A DNA stretch of 64,000 nt from Hemerocallis citrina. Taxonomy: Eukaryota > Streptophyta > Magnoliopsida > Asparagales > Asphodelaceae. This document shows, piece after piece, positions 1-10,934 of this stretch. The notes beneath the pieces were generated by a model, which was not told the DNA's origin, searched no databases, and worked only from the letters and a program-made list of their open reading frames with translations. The position numbers and the translations under genes are program-made. The stretch is taken from contig CM030358.1 in assembly GCA_017893485.1 (NCBI GenBank), forward strand, positions 149,061,363 through 149,125,362, read 5' to 3'. Position 1 is the first letter of the stretch. Each line of letters begins with the position of its first letter.

Positions 1-1462
1 TAGGAGGAAAATAGAACTTCAAATATTTTTTGTATGCAGGTTTTACAATCTCACTAATATAAGTATCATTTAACATTTCGTTAAATGTTTGCATCATGCT
101 AACTAATAAAATAAAAATGCTACTAGAAGTAGATTCATATGTTTTTGAAAATTTTAAAGTTGCGGTTTTAAAAGGTTCAAAAAATTTCAACAAAGCTTCG
201 GCATAATACCAATCGGTGGGAGTCATTTCAAAATTGTGCATATTTTTTGCTATGCAAAAATCATTTACAACTGCTTTATATTCGGTAACATGTAGTAAAT
301 CAAAAGTAGAATTCCATCAGTGTCTAACATCCTTTGGAAATCTTCTAAAAGGTACATTTGAAATCCGACACCAATTTTTCCATTCTTGAAATACGCTGGG
401 ACTTAATGCAATGAAATGTACACAATTTCTAATTTTAACTATATATGGATCGACTATTTTTAATGCATCTTGAACACATAAATTTAAAATATGACATGCA
501 CATCTAATATGAAAAATATTGTCAGATGGAGGGTTTAATACGGATTTTAAAGTAGTAATTGCTACATTGTTGTTAGATGCATTATCAAAACTAATACACA
601 TAATTTTATCGCGAATATGAAAAACATCACAAATTTTTAAAATACGGTTTGCTATTTCAGCGCCACTGTGGGGATACGGCAACGCCACAAGTAATATGAT
701 TCTTTTTTGAAGAATCCAATCATTGTTGATCCAATGACAGGTTATTCCCATCGTTGGAATATTGTTGACACCCGTCCAACAATCCGAAGTTAAACTAACT
801 CTACAAGTTAAACTCCATAAAATTGCAATCAAAGCGTCCTTCATTTCATTGTACACTTTAAAACAATCCGATTTGCAAGTATTTCTCAGAATTCTTCTAA
901 AATGAGGATTTAAGGCCGTTTGATTAAAAATTTTCAAGCCCCTACTCTCGGGATAGGAAAATGGTAACTCTTCCTTTATGACTAATCGGGCCATTTTCCG
1001 ACGAACGAGATTGAGATCATAAGGGTGGCTATCAACTAGTTCGGTCCTGGGGTTGATTTTTTGTTGGCTTTGTAGGTCAGCAAGAAGGTCTTTATGGTTA
1101 TTTTGGACATGTCTACTAATTGTACCGGTGCCATCACCCCTCTTGAATTTGTATGTCTTAGAACATGTTTTACAAACTTTCAAATCTATACTCGGAGTTT
1201 GTTCGTCCGGGATATAATCGTAAAACTTATGCCAATAACTACTTTCTCCTCTACTTTTCCTACTACTACGGGGTTGTGTGGTTTCGGTTGGTGGTTGTTC
1301 TTCTTCTAATTGTATGTCACCTACAACCTCGTCGTGTGTACCCCATTGTTGGGTAGGAGGATGATGGTACTCTTAGGCGGGCTCACTAATTGGGATAATT
1401 GGTGGCCTACGGGAAGAGGAGGATTCTTGCCCGCTACGACCGCTACCGCGTGATCTAGACAT
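1..1462 (-). pseudogene. hAT transposase with BED zinc finger (RICESLEEPER-like), broken, 3' end outside window
   Basis: The reading starts at the ATG at 1460-1462 (MSRSRGSGRSGQESSSSR), with a Ser/Arg-rich N terminus common to plant hAT transposases. A TAA at 1373-1375 interrupts it, after which the same frame resumes with an acidic linker and a BED-type zinc finger: CKTC, then the pair HVQNNH about 20 residues on (around 1180-1100). The hAT core follows, with the typical phrases LTSDCWTG, ISFDNASNNN and RCACHILNLCVQD. A TGA at 317-319 replaces the usual Arg in the phrase DVRHRWNST, and the frame continues (WNSTFDLLHV) to base 1. Nuclease activity in the nucleus on the element's own ends is the family role. 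Two nonsense changes make this copy inactive. Only the N-terminal half to two thirds is visible. Confidence 0.85.
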
Positions 1463-2326
1463 AATGTAGTAATGTATGTAAAAAAAACTACACAATGTAG
1501 GAACGGTGAATTATAAAAAAAATCTAAAAAACAAGAGGGTTGAGATAGAGAAGATCAAAAAACCAACAATAATTATAACTATAACACAAAAATAAAATAA
1601 TGAGAGAGACATGAAATTTTCATACCGTTCACCGTGAATACGCGTATATAAAAAAAACCGTGAAAATAAGAATAGAAGTAGAACTAGAAATAAGCGATTA
1701 CGGAATTGAAGAGTTGAGGAGAGCTTGAAGGAGAATTGACGACTTGATCACTTGGAGTTGGACGAGAGTTGAAGAGTTGAAGATGATGTTGAATTTTGAT
1801 TTCGATAAGATCGAAATTTGATCGTGTATATGCCCTTGAAGACTTGCTTGTTGAATACTTCAATTGTTGAAAAATCCTTAGAAATGAGTTATAATAGTAG
1901 AGAGAGTAAGAGAGTAAGGTGTGATTTTTTTAATGGGGTTTTGGGGGGGTATTTATAGGCTAAAAATATTAAAAAAACCAAAAAAAAACCAAAAAAAACA
2001 AAGACAACAGCTATGAGAGAGCCAAACGGCTCTCTGTTGTACAGTGCGCCCCCCAACGGCACCGTTGACCCGCGGGTCAACGGTCGACCCGTGACGGGTC
2101 GAACGTTCGACCCGAACGGGTCCAACGGTTCGTAACCCGCGGGTCGACCCGCGGGTTGGGCATTTTAAACGGGTTCGCGGGCCGGGTTAGATGGGTTCGA
2201 TTCGTGTTTTTGACGACCCGGGTCGATCCATTACTGTTCACGGGTTCGACCCGAACCCGCCAAACCCTTTCACGGGCCGGGTTCAACGGGCGGGTTGCCG
2301 GTTGATCCGGCCCACTTGCCATTCCT
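1..2326 (-). mobile_element. hAT DNA transposon, 5' part (left side of the window cuts it)
   Basis: The element reads on the minus strand, so its 5' terminus is the right boundary. That boundary is supported by a terminal sequence ending in GGCCCACTTGCCATTCCTA at 2326; its reverse complement, TAGGAATGGCAAGTGGGCC, has the look of a plant hAT terminal inverted repeat. Positions 2040-2326 are GC-rich subterminal DNA full of short palindromes such as ACCCGCGGGT and GGGTCGAACGTTCGACCC. Positions 1463-2040 are an AT-rich leader without a gene. The other terminus lies outside the window, so the 8-bp target duplication (expected GTTCTCGC at 2327-2334) cannot be confirmed. Confidence 0.7.
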
Positions 2327-2334
2327 AGTTCTCG

Positions 2335-2766
2335 CAGTCGTGCTCATTCTTGGTTGTTCGATCGTTTATCTTGTGTCCTTGTTCATTGTCAACGTGCCAA
2401 TTTCTTAAATAACTTCTACTGTTCTCCCCAAAAAATTAAAAAATAGCTTCTATAATTTAGAAGTTACCAAACTCTCATAACATCCAAAATAACTGGCCAC
2501 TATCTTTTGAACCATACGAAGTTGAGAACTACACAGCTAAAGTCACTTAGATGGCTAGACATTTTCTTTGCTGAAGTATGCCACCATGCAAATCAAAGTT
2601 GATCTTCTATAGCCTTTCTGGATGACATATTTATGTCATGTGCACTCATCTTGATTCATATGATATTTGTTCCCAGACATTGTCAGAATCTTTAATGTAA
2701 CAATGTGCTTATTGCAGCTATTGTGTTTTCCCTATATCCTTATTTCTTATTTGCTCTTTAATGCAG
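2335..2766 (+). other. probable intron of a host gene
   Basis: This stretch has no open frame. It is T-rich and ends in a good 3' splice site (pyrimidine-rich tract, then TTTAATGCAG at 2757-2766) directly before the coding exon at 2767. The hAT transposon to its left would then be inserted in the same intron, with the upstream exons outside the window. Confidence 0.4.
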
Positions 2767-2871
2767 ATATGGCGCATGAGTGACCTAATCTACAGGCCAG
2801 AGAGTGAGGTTCTGAACGAGCTGAATGAGTTCAAAGAGCACATATTGCAATGTGCACCTGCTAACCCCTAA
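2767..2871 (+). CDS. probable last coding exon of a host gene (protein not recognised)
   Basis: After the splice acceptor GCAG, a 34-codon stretch runs open to a TAA at 2869-2871. It reads IWRMSDLIYRPESEVLNELN followed by EFKEHILQCAPANP. The composition is that of a normal folded protein end: amphipathic and Glu-rich, without the low-complexity bias of the neighbouring repeats. The DNA after the stop looks like a plant 3' untranslated region. Codon use and GC content are higher than in the flanks. I do not recognise the family. The rest of the gene must lie left of the window, beyond the hAT element, or have been lost. An isolated pseudo-exon is the alternative. Confidence 0.4.
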   Translation: MWRMSDLIYRPESEVLNELNEFKEHILQCAPANP

Positions 2872-3540
2872 TAACTTGGCTCAATGGATTTAGAAAATTT
2901 GGGGAGAACACTAGTTTATTATGGAACTCGAGCATTGCTGTTTATGTGCTGTTGCAAACTCTGTTGTATAACTGTTTTTATGAGCATGTGAAGTAGAAAA
3001 ACTATGTTACCTTAACTAAGGGTAAAAATTTAACAAACCCCAAAGATGTAACATAGAGCTCTGTTGTTTAAATAACACCGTGATTATGCATGCATTTGGT
3101 TTGGTCGTTCAAAAGTTTCTCCTACTGCAGGTGTTGACGTGTATCATTAGCTCTGCATTCCTAAGGTAAAGCTTATGTTGCTTCGTTACCAAATTAGAAG
3201 TTTTGCATTTGGGCATTTGCAATTCCAACTTTGCTTATTTTGTGGTATGAAATTGCATTTTCAAGTCATGTTTGCATGATTTGCATAACTGATGGGTATG
3301 CGATGTATTAGTTAACATTCACTGGATTGTCTATTTCATTTAAACCTTTTGTTAATGCTGATCCTATCCAAATTGTCTGCTATTTTTCAATTCTAGTGAC
3401 AATATATGTATGTTGTATAATTTGGAGCTATGCATTTTCTGGGTTAATTTGGTAAAAGGGGAAAATGTCCTGGGTTGCTATTGCAGTTTGACATAAGATT
3501 TGGGGTAAATGTCAAAAAAGCCTCACTCAAGTATACTGGT
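2872..3540 (+). other. 3' untranslated and intergenic DNA
   Basis: AT-rich sequence without a convincing coding frame. The first 150 bases (T-rich runs, TTGTATAACTG) look like the 3' UTR of the exon just upstream. Nothing else supportable is seen up to the hAT derivative. Confidence 0.3.
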
Positions 3541-5056
3541 GGTATCCGAGCTGGTTCAGCTTAGGATTGGCCCGGCCCGTCCCCAACCTGAGCCAACCCC
3601 GACATGAACACCCCCCCCCCCCCCCCCCATGAGGTTTAGGCTGGTCCCCTCATTTGCCTTCGAAAGCCTGCATAGGCCTGGCTTAGTTGTGGTCTGGCCC
3701 GGCTTGAATTGCGATCGGGTTGAACCGGGCTGGGCCGACTGTTGCTGAGCCATTTTTTGATTTTTTTCGGATTTTTTCTTTTTGAAGTTGTATTTATATA
3801 ATTACCAAACTATCCTTCAACGGATATATACTAGTTAGTATTTTGGGGTATTTTGAAAAATCTGAAAAAAATCTATATATACAATTCAAGTTCATTCATT
3901 TTTTTACAAATTCATTCAATTCTGTCAATTCTCTCAAACATCAACAACAATCAAGAACTCTATTGACTCTCAGCTCTCTCAAGATCCAAGTGCTCTCCAT
4001 TTTGCAAGAACAAATTCATAACTCTTTACTCTCATTCTTCAATCTACACTCGTACGACATTTTTGTATTTTTTTTATTTTTAGAAATAGCATTGTTCTTA
4101 TCTCTTTATCTTTATTAGATTTTAATAATTAATATATTACTAGTTCATAATTTATTATTTGTGTTTCGTTGAACTTCTTTTCTTTTTTTTAGATTTTTTT
4201 TTGTTGTTATACACTAGTTAATCACTAATTTGTTGTTGTCTTATTGAACTCTCTCATCTTCTTTTTTAGATTTTGTTTATTAACATACACTAGTTCATAA
4301 CTTGTTCTTTGTGATTTTTTAGCTCTCTACTTGTTTTGTAGAATTCTTTTCTAGAACATATGCCAGTTCATAATTTGTAGTTTGTTGTTTTTTATTTGTA
4401 GATTTCTTTTTCTAAACATACATACACTAATTTTTAATTACATGATATCTAACCGATCACGCGGTATGCATATTAGTCAAGAGTCTACCTCATCTCGTGG
4501 CATTGCTTCTATTCCATAAATAGATAGTGATGAAACATTCAGAAATTTTGGTAGTATTCTTGATTTTCATGATATTCTTCCATACACAGAGAAAGATGTA
4601 ATAGTAGAAGACATAAAATTGCAAAACACGGAACAAGCCTCTATTCAATCCTGTAAAATAAGAGGATCCACTTCCGAAGTACACCATTATTTTATTTTTA
4701 TCCCTTCTCAAAATGATGCAAGTGTAGGACTTAAAAATGCACAAACTGAGTTGAATTGGTATAATACACAACCTCCCATCGATGATATAGTTGATGTGTT
4801 AATTTTTTGGAAAAACAATGAAAATATTTTTCCTATTCTTTCTCGTATGGCTGAAAATTTGCTAACTCCCCTGGTGTCAACTGTTGCATCGGATAATATT
4901 TTTTTCTCTTGTTGGTAAAATAATGAGCCCGAACAAAAATGCTTGCTTTTAAAAATTTTGGAAATGCTAGTATGCGTGGAAGATTCGATGAAAGCAGAAG
5001 AGGGGACCCAAAATTTACTTCAAGCGGCACAAAATGGATCAAGTAGCGATAAATAA
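3541..5056 (+). mobile_element. internally deleted hAT derivative
   Basis: GC-rich subterminal DNA of hAT type occupies 3541-3760 (GGATTGGCCCGGCCCGTCCC, CCGGGCTGGGCC) and contains a poly-C run at 3609-3630. It is followed by an AT-rich leader like those of other plant hAT elements, then a short transposase remnant that joins the protein's first residues to its last domain. A right terminal inverted repeat was not found before the TA tract at 5392, so the right boundary given is just the end of the coding remnant. Positions 5057-5391 are AT-rich with nothing recognisable. Confidence 0.55.
4442..5056 (+). pseudogene. hAT transposase remnant: N-terminal stub fused to C-terminal dimerisation domain
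   Basis: One frame runs from the ATG at 4442 (MISNRSRGMHISQESTSSRG, the usual Ser/Arg-rich hAT start) to a TAA at about 5054, with in-frame stops at about 4517 and 4916. The C-terminal part contains the hAT dimerisation signature, with FWKNNENIFPILSRMAENLL and TPLVSTVASDNIFF at roughly 4800-4905, then a tail (LEMLVCVEDSMKA) like the end of the family. The BED finger and the catalytic core are missing, about 500 residues by comparison with the usual length, so the element lost its middle by deletion. It cannot transpose by itself. Confidence 0.75.
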
Positions 5057-5388
5057 AAAATGAGTAGAAGTGCACTACGGATTAAATATTGTAAATAAAA
5101 AGAAAATTTAGGGTGATGAGATTTTATATTTAGGTTAAAAACAAGTGCACAACTGTAGTCCAATGCCTTATCTTTAATCTAAATAGATGCCATCTCGAAC
5201 TCTAAATACAAATATTCTCCCTGACTTGTAATTTGATTAAATTTGTATGAAATGTTACTTATCTATTTAATTATATTTGAAAATTTGTAATTCACTGAAA
5301 CAATTTAATATATGAACTTTTTCCTTTAATCTACATTCTATTATATTCTTACAATTGTTGTCTTCATTCAATTTTCACTTTAATCTTT

Positions 5389-5391
<3 letters not shown>

Positions 5392-5461
<70 letters not shown>
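5392..5461. repeat. TA microsatellite, left flank of giant element 1
   Basis: About 35 uninterrupted TA dinucleotides directly abut the left inverted repeat of the giant Mutator-like element. An equally long TA tract (21097-21165) abuts the other end. The element therefore seems to sit inside a TA microsatellite, which hides its target duplication. Confidence 0.95.
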
Positions 5462-5466
<5 letters not shown>

Positions 5467-5695
5467 TCTTCCGTTGCAAACGGGTCTGTGCACTCCGTTG
5501 CAAACGGGTTTGTGTGCACAGACCCGTGCGAACTTTAATCTGGACCGTTGGATCTTTGATCCAGCGGCCCATATATTTTTTAATAATATTTTGCCTTAAC
5601 CCGTCGTTGGGAATGACGGGTTAAGGCTATTTATAAAAAAATATAGCCTTAACCCGTCGTTCACAAGAATGGGTTAAGGCACTCTAAATTCATTT
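5462..5695 (+). repeat. left terminal inverted repeat of giant element 1
   Basis: The sequence matches the reverse complement of 20895-21096 with small indels. It contains two imperfect palindromes with arms GCCTTAACCCGTCGTT and AATGACGGGTTAAGGC (near 5593-5680). These are the same hairpin class that forms arrays in the middle of the element. Confidence 0.8.
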
Positions 5696-6170
5696 AAATC
5701 TGCATACAGATCATCTTCTTCGACGACTCTCTCCCACTCTCTATCTCTTTTCTTCGACGAACCCAAAGCAAAGAAAACCCTATTCCTTGATCTAAACACA
5801 AACCTGTCCTCCTCCGTCCGCTCCCTCTCCTCTCTCCCAATATCTACTCCAAACATTGAAACCCAACTCTCTCATCCCCTATTCGAAAGCCAATCGAAAC
5901 CCTAGTTCGGCCCCAAATTGAATCATTGGCTAAATTCGGACTTATTTTGTAAGGTATTGACTATTTCTTTACCTTAGTAGATATATTTGTGTTTATTTTT
6001 CAATTTGTGTATACTAAATTATTTAGAAAGTGGGCAAAAAATTATTTGCCTTAGTAATTTGTAGATGTAGAATTGGGAAGATTTTTAATATATTCAATTG
6101 CCGAAAATTTTTGTTTGCCTTAGTAATTTGTAGAACTAGAATTGTATATACGAAATTATTTAGAAACTTT
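5696..6170 (+). promoter_or_regulatory. inward-facing leader at the left end of giant element 1
   Basis: A pyrimidine-rich 5'-UTR-like stretch (CGACGACTCTCTCCCACTCT, CGAAACCCTAGTTCGG) ends in a conserved candidate splice donor, TTTTGTAAGGTATTGAC, near 5947-5963. The reverse complement of 20600-20890 has the same order, including TTTTGTAAGGTAATGAC. I infer that each end supplies the promoter, the leader exon and the start of a 5'-UTR intron for the gene reading inward. The matching acceptor for the left gene would be GGTACATAG just before the ATG at 8269. Confidence 0.45.
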
Positions 6171-8140
6171 TCAGTGCGGTTATGGTTGAAAACCTTGCAA
6201 ACGACCGTAAAAAAATACGAAACTTTGCGAGTAGGTTGGTCTCACGTAGTACAAGCCACCCCAAGTTGTAGAAGTGAGTTTCGACTCACGGTTCGCGAGA
6301 TACGGCCGCGTATCGCTTTTGGTTGAAAAAACCAAGTAAAGCGGTATCTGGCCGTATCTCGCAAACCGTGACTCGAAATTTGCTTCTACAAGTTGGAGTG
6401 GCTTGTGTTACGTGAATTCGACCAAGTTGCAAAGTTTTATAAATTTTGGATGCCGCTTGTGCGGTTTTCTCACGTTTATCTTTTTATAAGTAAATGAGTT
6501 AGAACTTTTTCAGTAAGGTTAGACTAGATTACCCTTCAAACGACGTCAAAAAAATACGAAACTATGCGAGTTGGTTGGTGCCACCTATCAGAAGCCAACC
6601 CAACTTGCAGAAGTGAGTTTCGACTCACGGTTCGAGAGATACGGCCGCGTATCGCTTTTGGTTGAAAAAAACCAATAAAGCGGTACACAGCTGTATCTCG
6701 CAAACCGTGACTCAAAACTCGCTTCTACAAGTTCGGGTGGCTTGCGCTACGTGAATTCGACCAAGTTGGAAAGTTTTATAAATTTTGGATGCCTTAGTAA
6801 TTTAGTTTTGTTTGTGTTGTTTTTTCACGTCCGATATATACGAAATTATTTAGAAACTTTTCAGTGCGGTTATGGTTGAAAACCCTGCAAACGACCGTAA
6901 AAAAATACGAAACTTTGCGAGTAGGTTGGTCTCATGTAGTACAAGCCACCCCAAGTTGTAGAAGTGAGTTTCGACTCACGGTTCGAGAGATACAGCTGCG
7001 TATCGCTTATGGTTGAAAAAACCAAGTAAAGCGGTGCCCGGCCGTATCTCGCAAACCGTGAGTCGAAACTCACTTCTACAAGTTCGGGTGGCTTGCGCTA
7101 CGTGAATTCGACCAAGTTGAAAAGTTTTATAAATTTTGGATGCCGTTTGTGCAGTTTTCTCACGTTCATCGCATTAGAAGTTAATGACTTAGAATATTTT
7201 TATTGCGGTTAGAGTTGAAAACCTTGCAAACGGCCTCCAAAAAATACGAAACTTTGCGAGTAGGTTGATCTCACGCAGCACAAGCCACCCCAACTTGTAG
7301 AAGTGGGTTTTGATTCACAGTTCGAGATATAAGGCCGTGTATCGCTTTTGGTTTAAAAAATCTAATAAAGCGGTATACGGCCGTATCTCGCAAACCGTGT
7401 GTCGAAATTCACTTCTACAAGTTCGGGTGGCTTGCGGTATGTGAATTCGACCAAGTTAGAAAGTTTTATAAATTTTGGATACTGTTTGTGCGGTTTTGTC
7501 ACGTTCCTCGCATTAGAAGTTAATGACTTAGAATATTTTTAGTGCGGTTAGAGTTGATACCCTTGCAAACGGCCTCCAAAAAATACGAAACTTTGCGAGT
7601 AGGTTGATATCACACAGCACAAGTCACCCCAACTTATAGAAGTGAGTTTCGATTCACGGTTCGAGATATAAGGTCGCGTATCGCTTTTGGTTTAAAAAAA
7701 CCTAATAAAGCGGTATACGGACGTATCTCACAAACCGTGAGTCGAAATTGATTTGTACAAGTTCGGGTGGCTTGCTCTACGTGAATTCGTCGACCAAGTT
7801 GGAAAGTTTTATAAATTTTGGATGTCATTTGTGCGGTTTTCTCACGTTCCTCGCATTAGAAGTCAATAACTTAGAATATTTTTAGTGCGGTTAGAGTTGA
7901 AAACTTTGCAAACGGCCTCCAAAAAATATGAAACTTTGCGAGTAAGTTGATCTCACGCAACACAACCCACCATAATATGTAGAAGTGGGTTTTGATTCAC
8001 AGTTCGAGATATACGGCCGTGTATCGGTTTATTTAGGTTTTTTACAACCAAAAACGGTACACGCCCGTATCTCTCCAACAGAGAGTTGAAACTCACTTCC
8101 ATAAGTTGGGGTGACCTGTGCTACGTGGATCTGACCAAAT
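6170..8140. repeat. left subterminal array of six palindromic ~340-bp repeats
   Basis: Six tandem diverged units are seen, with centres near 6325, 6670, 7020, 7355, 7700 and 8035. Each holds a roughly 150-180 bp inverted repeat whose arms read from ACAAGCCACCCCAACTTG through GAGTTTCGACTCACGGTTCG to GAGATACGGCCGTGTATCGC, and then back in reverse. Between palindromes is a spacer with TTTTATAAATTTTGGATGCC and a (C/G)CAAACGGCCTCCAAAAAAT motif. The array lies wholly in the inferred leader intron. It has no coding frame of its own. The same core recurs at the right end and in giant element 2. Confidence 0.85.
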
Positions 8141-8268
8141 TGACTTTTATTGCTTTTTTTTGTTGTCATTTGTGTTTTTTTTTCCCACAATCTCGGTATA
8201 TTTATTGATGATAAATAACTGGATGTAACGTGTACCAACCACATTTAAATTTTTTGGTACATAGATAA

Positions 8269-10512
8269 ATGGCTAGAACAAGGCAACCGAGAAGCCCGTT
8301 CGGTACCACTAGTGGCGCACCAACTACTGAGGTAAGATTGATTATTATTATTGATTTAAAATACTCATATGTAACATTATCTCAATAATAACATTTGTTA
8401 TCTTTATTCGTGTAGGTTGGTGGCCGTCAATCCACATTACTGGGGCAGGTCCGTCGTCCTCGGTTCTCGTTACACCACCTGGACCCGTGGACACAAACTT
8501 ACTCACCTTGCAACCCAAACACCGATCCGAAGTCGGGTAGAATGGGTCCGATAAGAAATATAACTTCCGGAAGCACGCGGTTCTTCCTTTTGACCCCCGT
8601 ATCACGCCGTACTTAGTGGAGGCCGGTTTCTGCGGAGCAAAATTCATGAGTTCAGTGAAGCTAGATCGGCCGCTACTTACAACTCTTGTCCAGCGATGGA
8701 GGCCGGAGACCCACACATTCCACCTACCAGTGGGTGAGATGACCGTGACCCTCCAAGATGTGGCAATGATAACTGGGCTACCAATAGATGGGGTCGCCGT
8801 GACGGGGAACATGGACTTCGATCGAGGTGAAGTTGTTCGTGATTTGCTCGGTATGGACCTCAAGTTGATAGTTCTCCAAAGAAGAGAGGCCGTTGAAAAA
8901 AAAATCCTCGATAATGTTCTCGCAGATATTGATGAAGATTTATTGTATGAACAAATAGAAACTGCGAAAGATAAAGCGGAAGCTGAAGTTATGGATGAAA
9001 CTTTTGATGGTAAATCACTGAACATTAGTTGGTTGAAATTTCTGTTCGAGGAGGATTATTTGGCCCCCGATTCGGACGAGCAAACCCTAACCTACTATGC
9101 ACGTGCATACATTTTTAGTATGATAAGGGAAGTGATCTTCCCGTACTCATCCGGATCAATCGTGCCGCTAATGTACCTACGGTTGCTGGAAGATTTTCGT
9201 TATGCGGGTCGTTTCAGTTGGGGGAGTGCGGCACTGGCACTACTATATAGGAATTTGTGCACATGTTCTTTAGGTGGCGTACAAATGGGTGGCCCGATGG
9301 TGCTACTGCAGATCTGGAGTTGGGAACACATCCACATCGGACGTCCCCGTACTATTGAGGTTACACCGGATTGATTGGCCGACCCGGGAGTGCCGGAGTT
9401 GTTACCTCCTCTAAGAGCATATTGGGCGGGGCGGCACACGTGGGTCGATAACCCACGCCAATCTTTAACCTACTACAGAGATGAGTTAGATAACCTACGG
9501 GACAAGTTCGTCAATTGGAAATCGTACTCGACCGCCAGGTTGCAAAGGGTTCCACCGATCTGTTTAGACAGTGCCCTTTGGTTGACGGCTGCACCACTTG
9601 TGAATTTTGGAGTTGTCGAGTTCCAATATCCTGATAGAGTCTTGCGGCAATTTAGATATCAACAAAAGATTCCCGATGTCAGGTGTTATGATAAAAAGTT
9701 GCACTAGGTGAGGGGAACGGGACGAGTGCCCAACTTCGATTGGGCTGATTACCATCGTTACCATGTAGCCAATTGGAACACCATGCGGCGTCAAATAACA
9801 CCGAATATGATGTTCGTCGCGATACCGTATGATGGCTCCCTCCAACATACGTACATGATGTGGTACAAGCGGGTAACACGGTTGTATGTATCTCCAAAGG
9901 CTGCTGTACCAGCCGGTGTGCAGATTCTGATTCTCCCAATCCAGGCAGAACCAGCTCCAGCATATTCCTCCTCCCAGCTGATGTACCAACCAAAGGCTGA
10001 GACATATCGAAAAATGGTTAGTCAAATTTCATATAGTTGGTATGCATGTACTGTAATTTAAGGTGGGTGATGTGTTAAGTATGCATAATGTTTAAATTGA
10101 AATTTTCAACCAAATGTAGATTGAAAACACATGGGAGAACGTTCGAACAACTGCTCGCGTCTTAAAGAGTAAGGTACCCGAGAGCTTTAAGGAGATAATG
10201 CGGGAGATGCTAACACCGTGCCGTCGTACTCTTGAGGACGCGGGTGAAGGTCCGCAACTTGAGGCGTATTTGAAAGCCAACGTGCCAACAACGGATTCTA
10301 GGCGAAAGAGCGTGACAAGACAGGGAATTCACATCGCCGAGCCACAACAAGTGCAACAACAGTAAAATCCTGAAGAAGTTGAAATGGAGCAGTGGTCGGA
10401 TGACCTTGAATCCCCCGGGACACAAGGCAGACTGCAAAATCCTTAAAGGAAGCGGAACCCGCCCTATCAATTCACACCAAGCGGTCGCAAGCCGCGTGGC
10501 CGTAAACGGTAG
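8269..10512 (+). pseudogene. plant mobile domain (PMD, aminotransferase-like/MAIN-type) protein of giant element 1
   Basis: Three exons are inferred: 8269-8331 (MARTRQPRSPFGTTSG, donor GAG|GTAAG), 8416-10016 (acceptor GTGTAG, donor ATG|GTTAGT) and 10120-10512 (acceptor AATGTAG). Exon 2 carries the PMD hallmarks: LVQRWRPETHTFHLPVGEMT, LQDVAMITGLPIDGVAVTG, WGSAALALLYRNLC, GPMVLLQIWSWEHI and LTYYRDELDNLRDKFVNW. The tail is basic (PSGRKPRGRKR). Breaks: a frameshift at about 8425-8440, TAG at 8538-8540 where relatives have Trp, TGA at 9372-9374, TAG at 9705-9707, and at least two stops in exon 3. PMD proteins are known both as host silencing factors (MAIN, MAIL1) and as transposon passengers; their biochemical role in transposition is not established. 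Its position opposite the transposase suggests an accessory protein. Confidence 0.85.
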
Positions 10513-10934
10513 TATCTAATACTCTTTAGTAGTTTAGCATTTGGTTGTTGATTTTGTTATTCCAATAACTAATGCATAGTTTGTTTCTATGTTGATAAAT
10601 TGTTGTAGGTAAATACCGGGCATGCTGTGCAAGCCAACGTGAAGAACGCCTTTATTACTATTTTTTTATTTTGGACATGTGCAACTTTATATGTATAATT
10701 TTTGTGTAAATTTTGGATAATTGTATTGATTTGAATTAAGTATGTAGTTTGGTTGACATTGTACATTTGTATGCTTTAAAATTCTTGTGAAGTTATCTGT
10801 TGTATTATATACATTGATGTGATGTGAATTTGTGAACAAAATTTGGTGAAGTTGTATTTGTATCAACAAAAATGTATATAGCCAAACAGAGACAAAAGTG
10901 ATGCACAAATATGTATACTAAACTCGTTATTGAC
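10513..10934 (+). other. 3' region of the PMD pseudogene
   Basis: AT-rich DNA after the PMD stop, with TTTATATGTATAATTTTTG and similar runs that could serve as polyadenylation signals. No other gene is visible. Confidence 0.35.

Noticed and set aside
5387..5624. Open frames made of Tyr-Ile repeats at the TA tracts (also at 21043, 46345, 46905, 59725, 60211)
   Set aside because: Translation of TA microsatellites; no gene signals.
8616..9374. PMD segment as an intact independent gene
   Set aside because: Homology continues in the same frame upstream through a stop at 8538 and downstream through stops at 9372 and 9705, so it is a slice of one broken gene.
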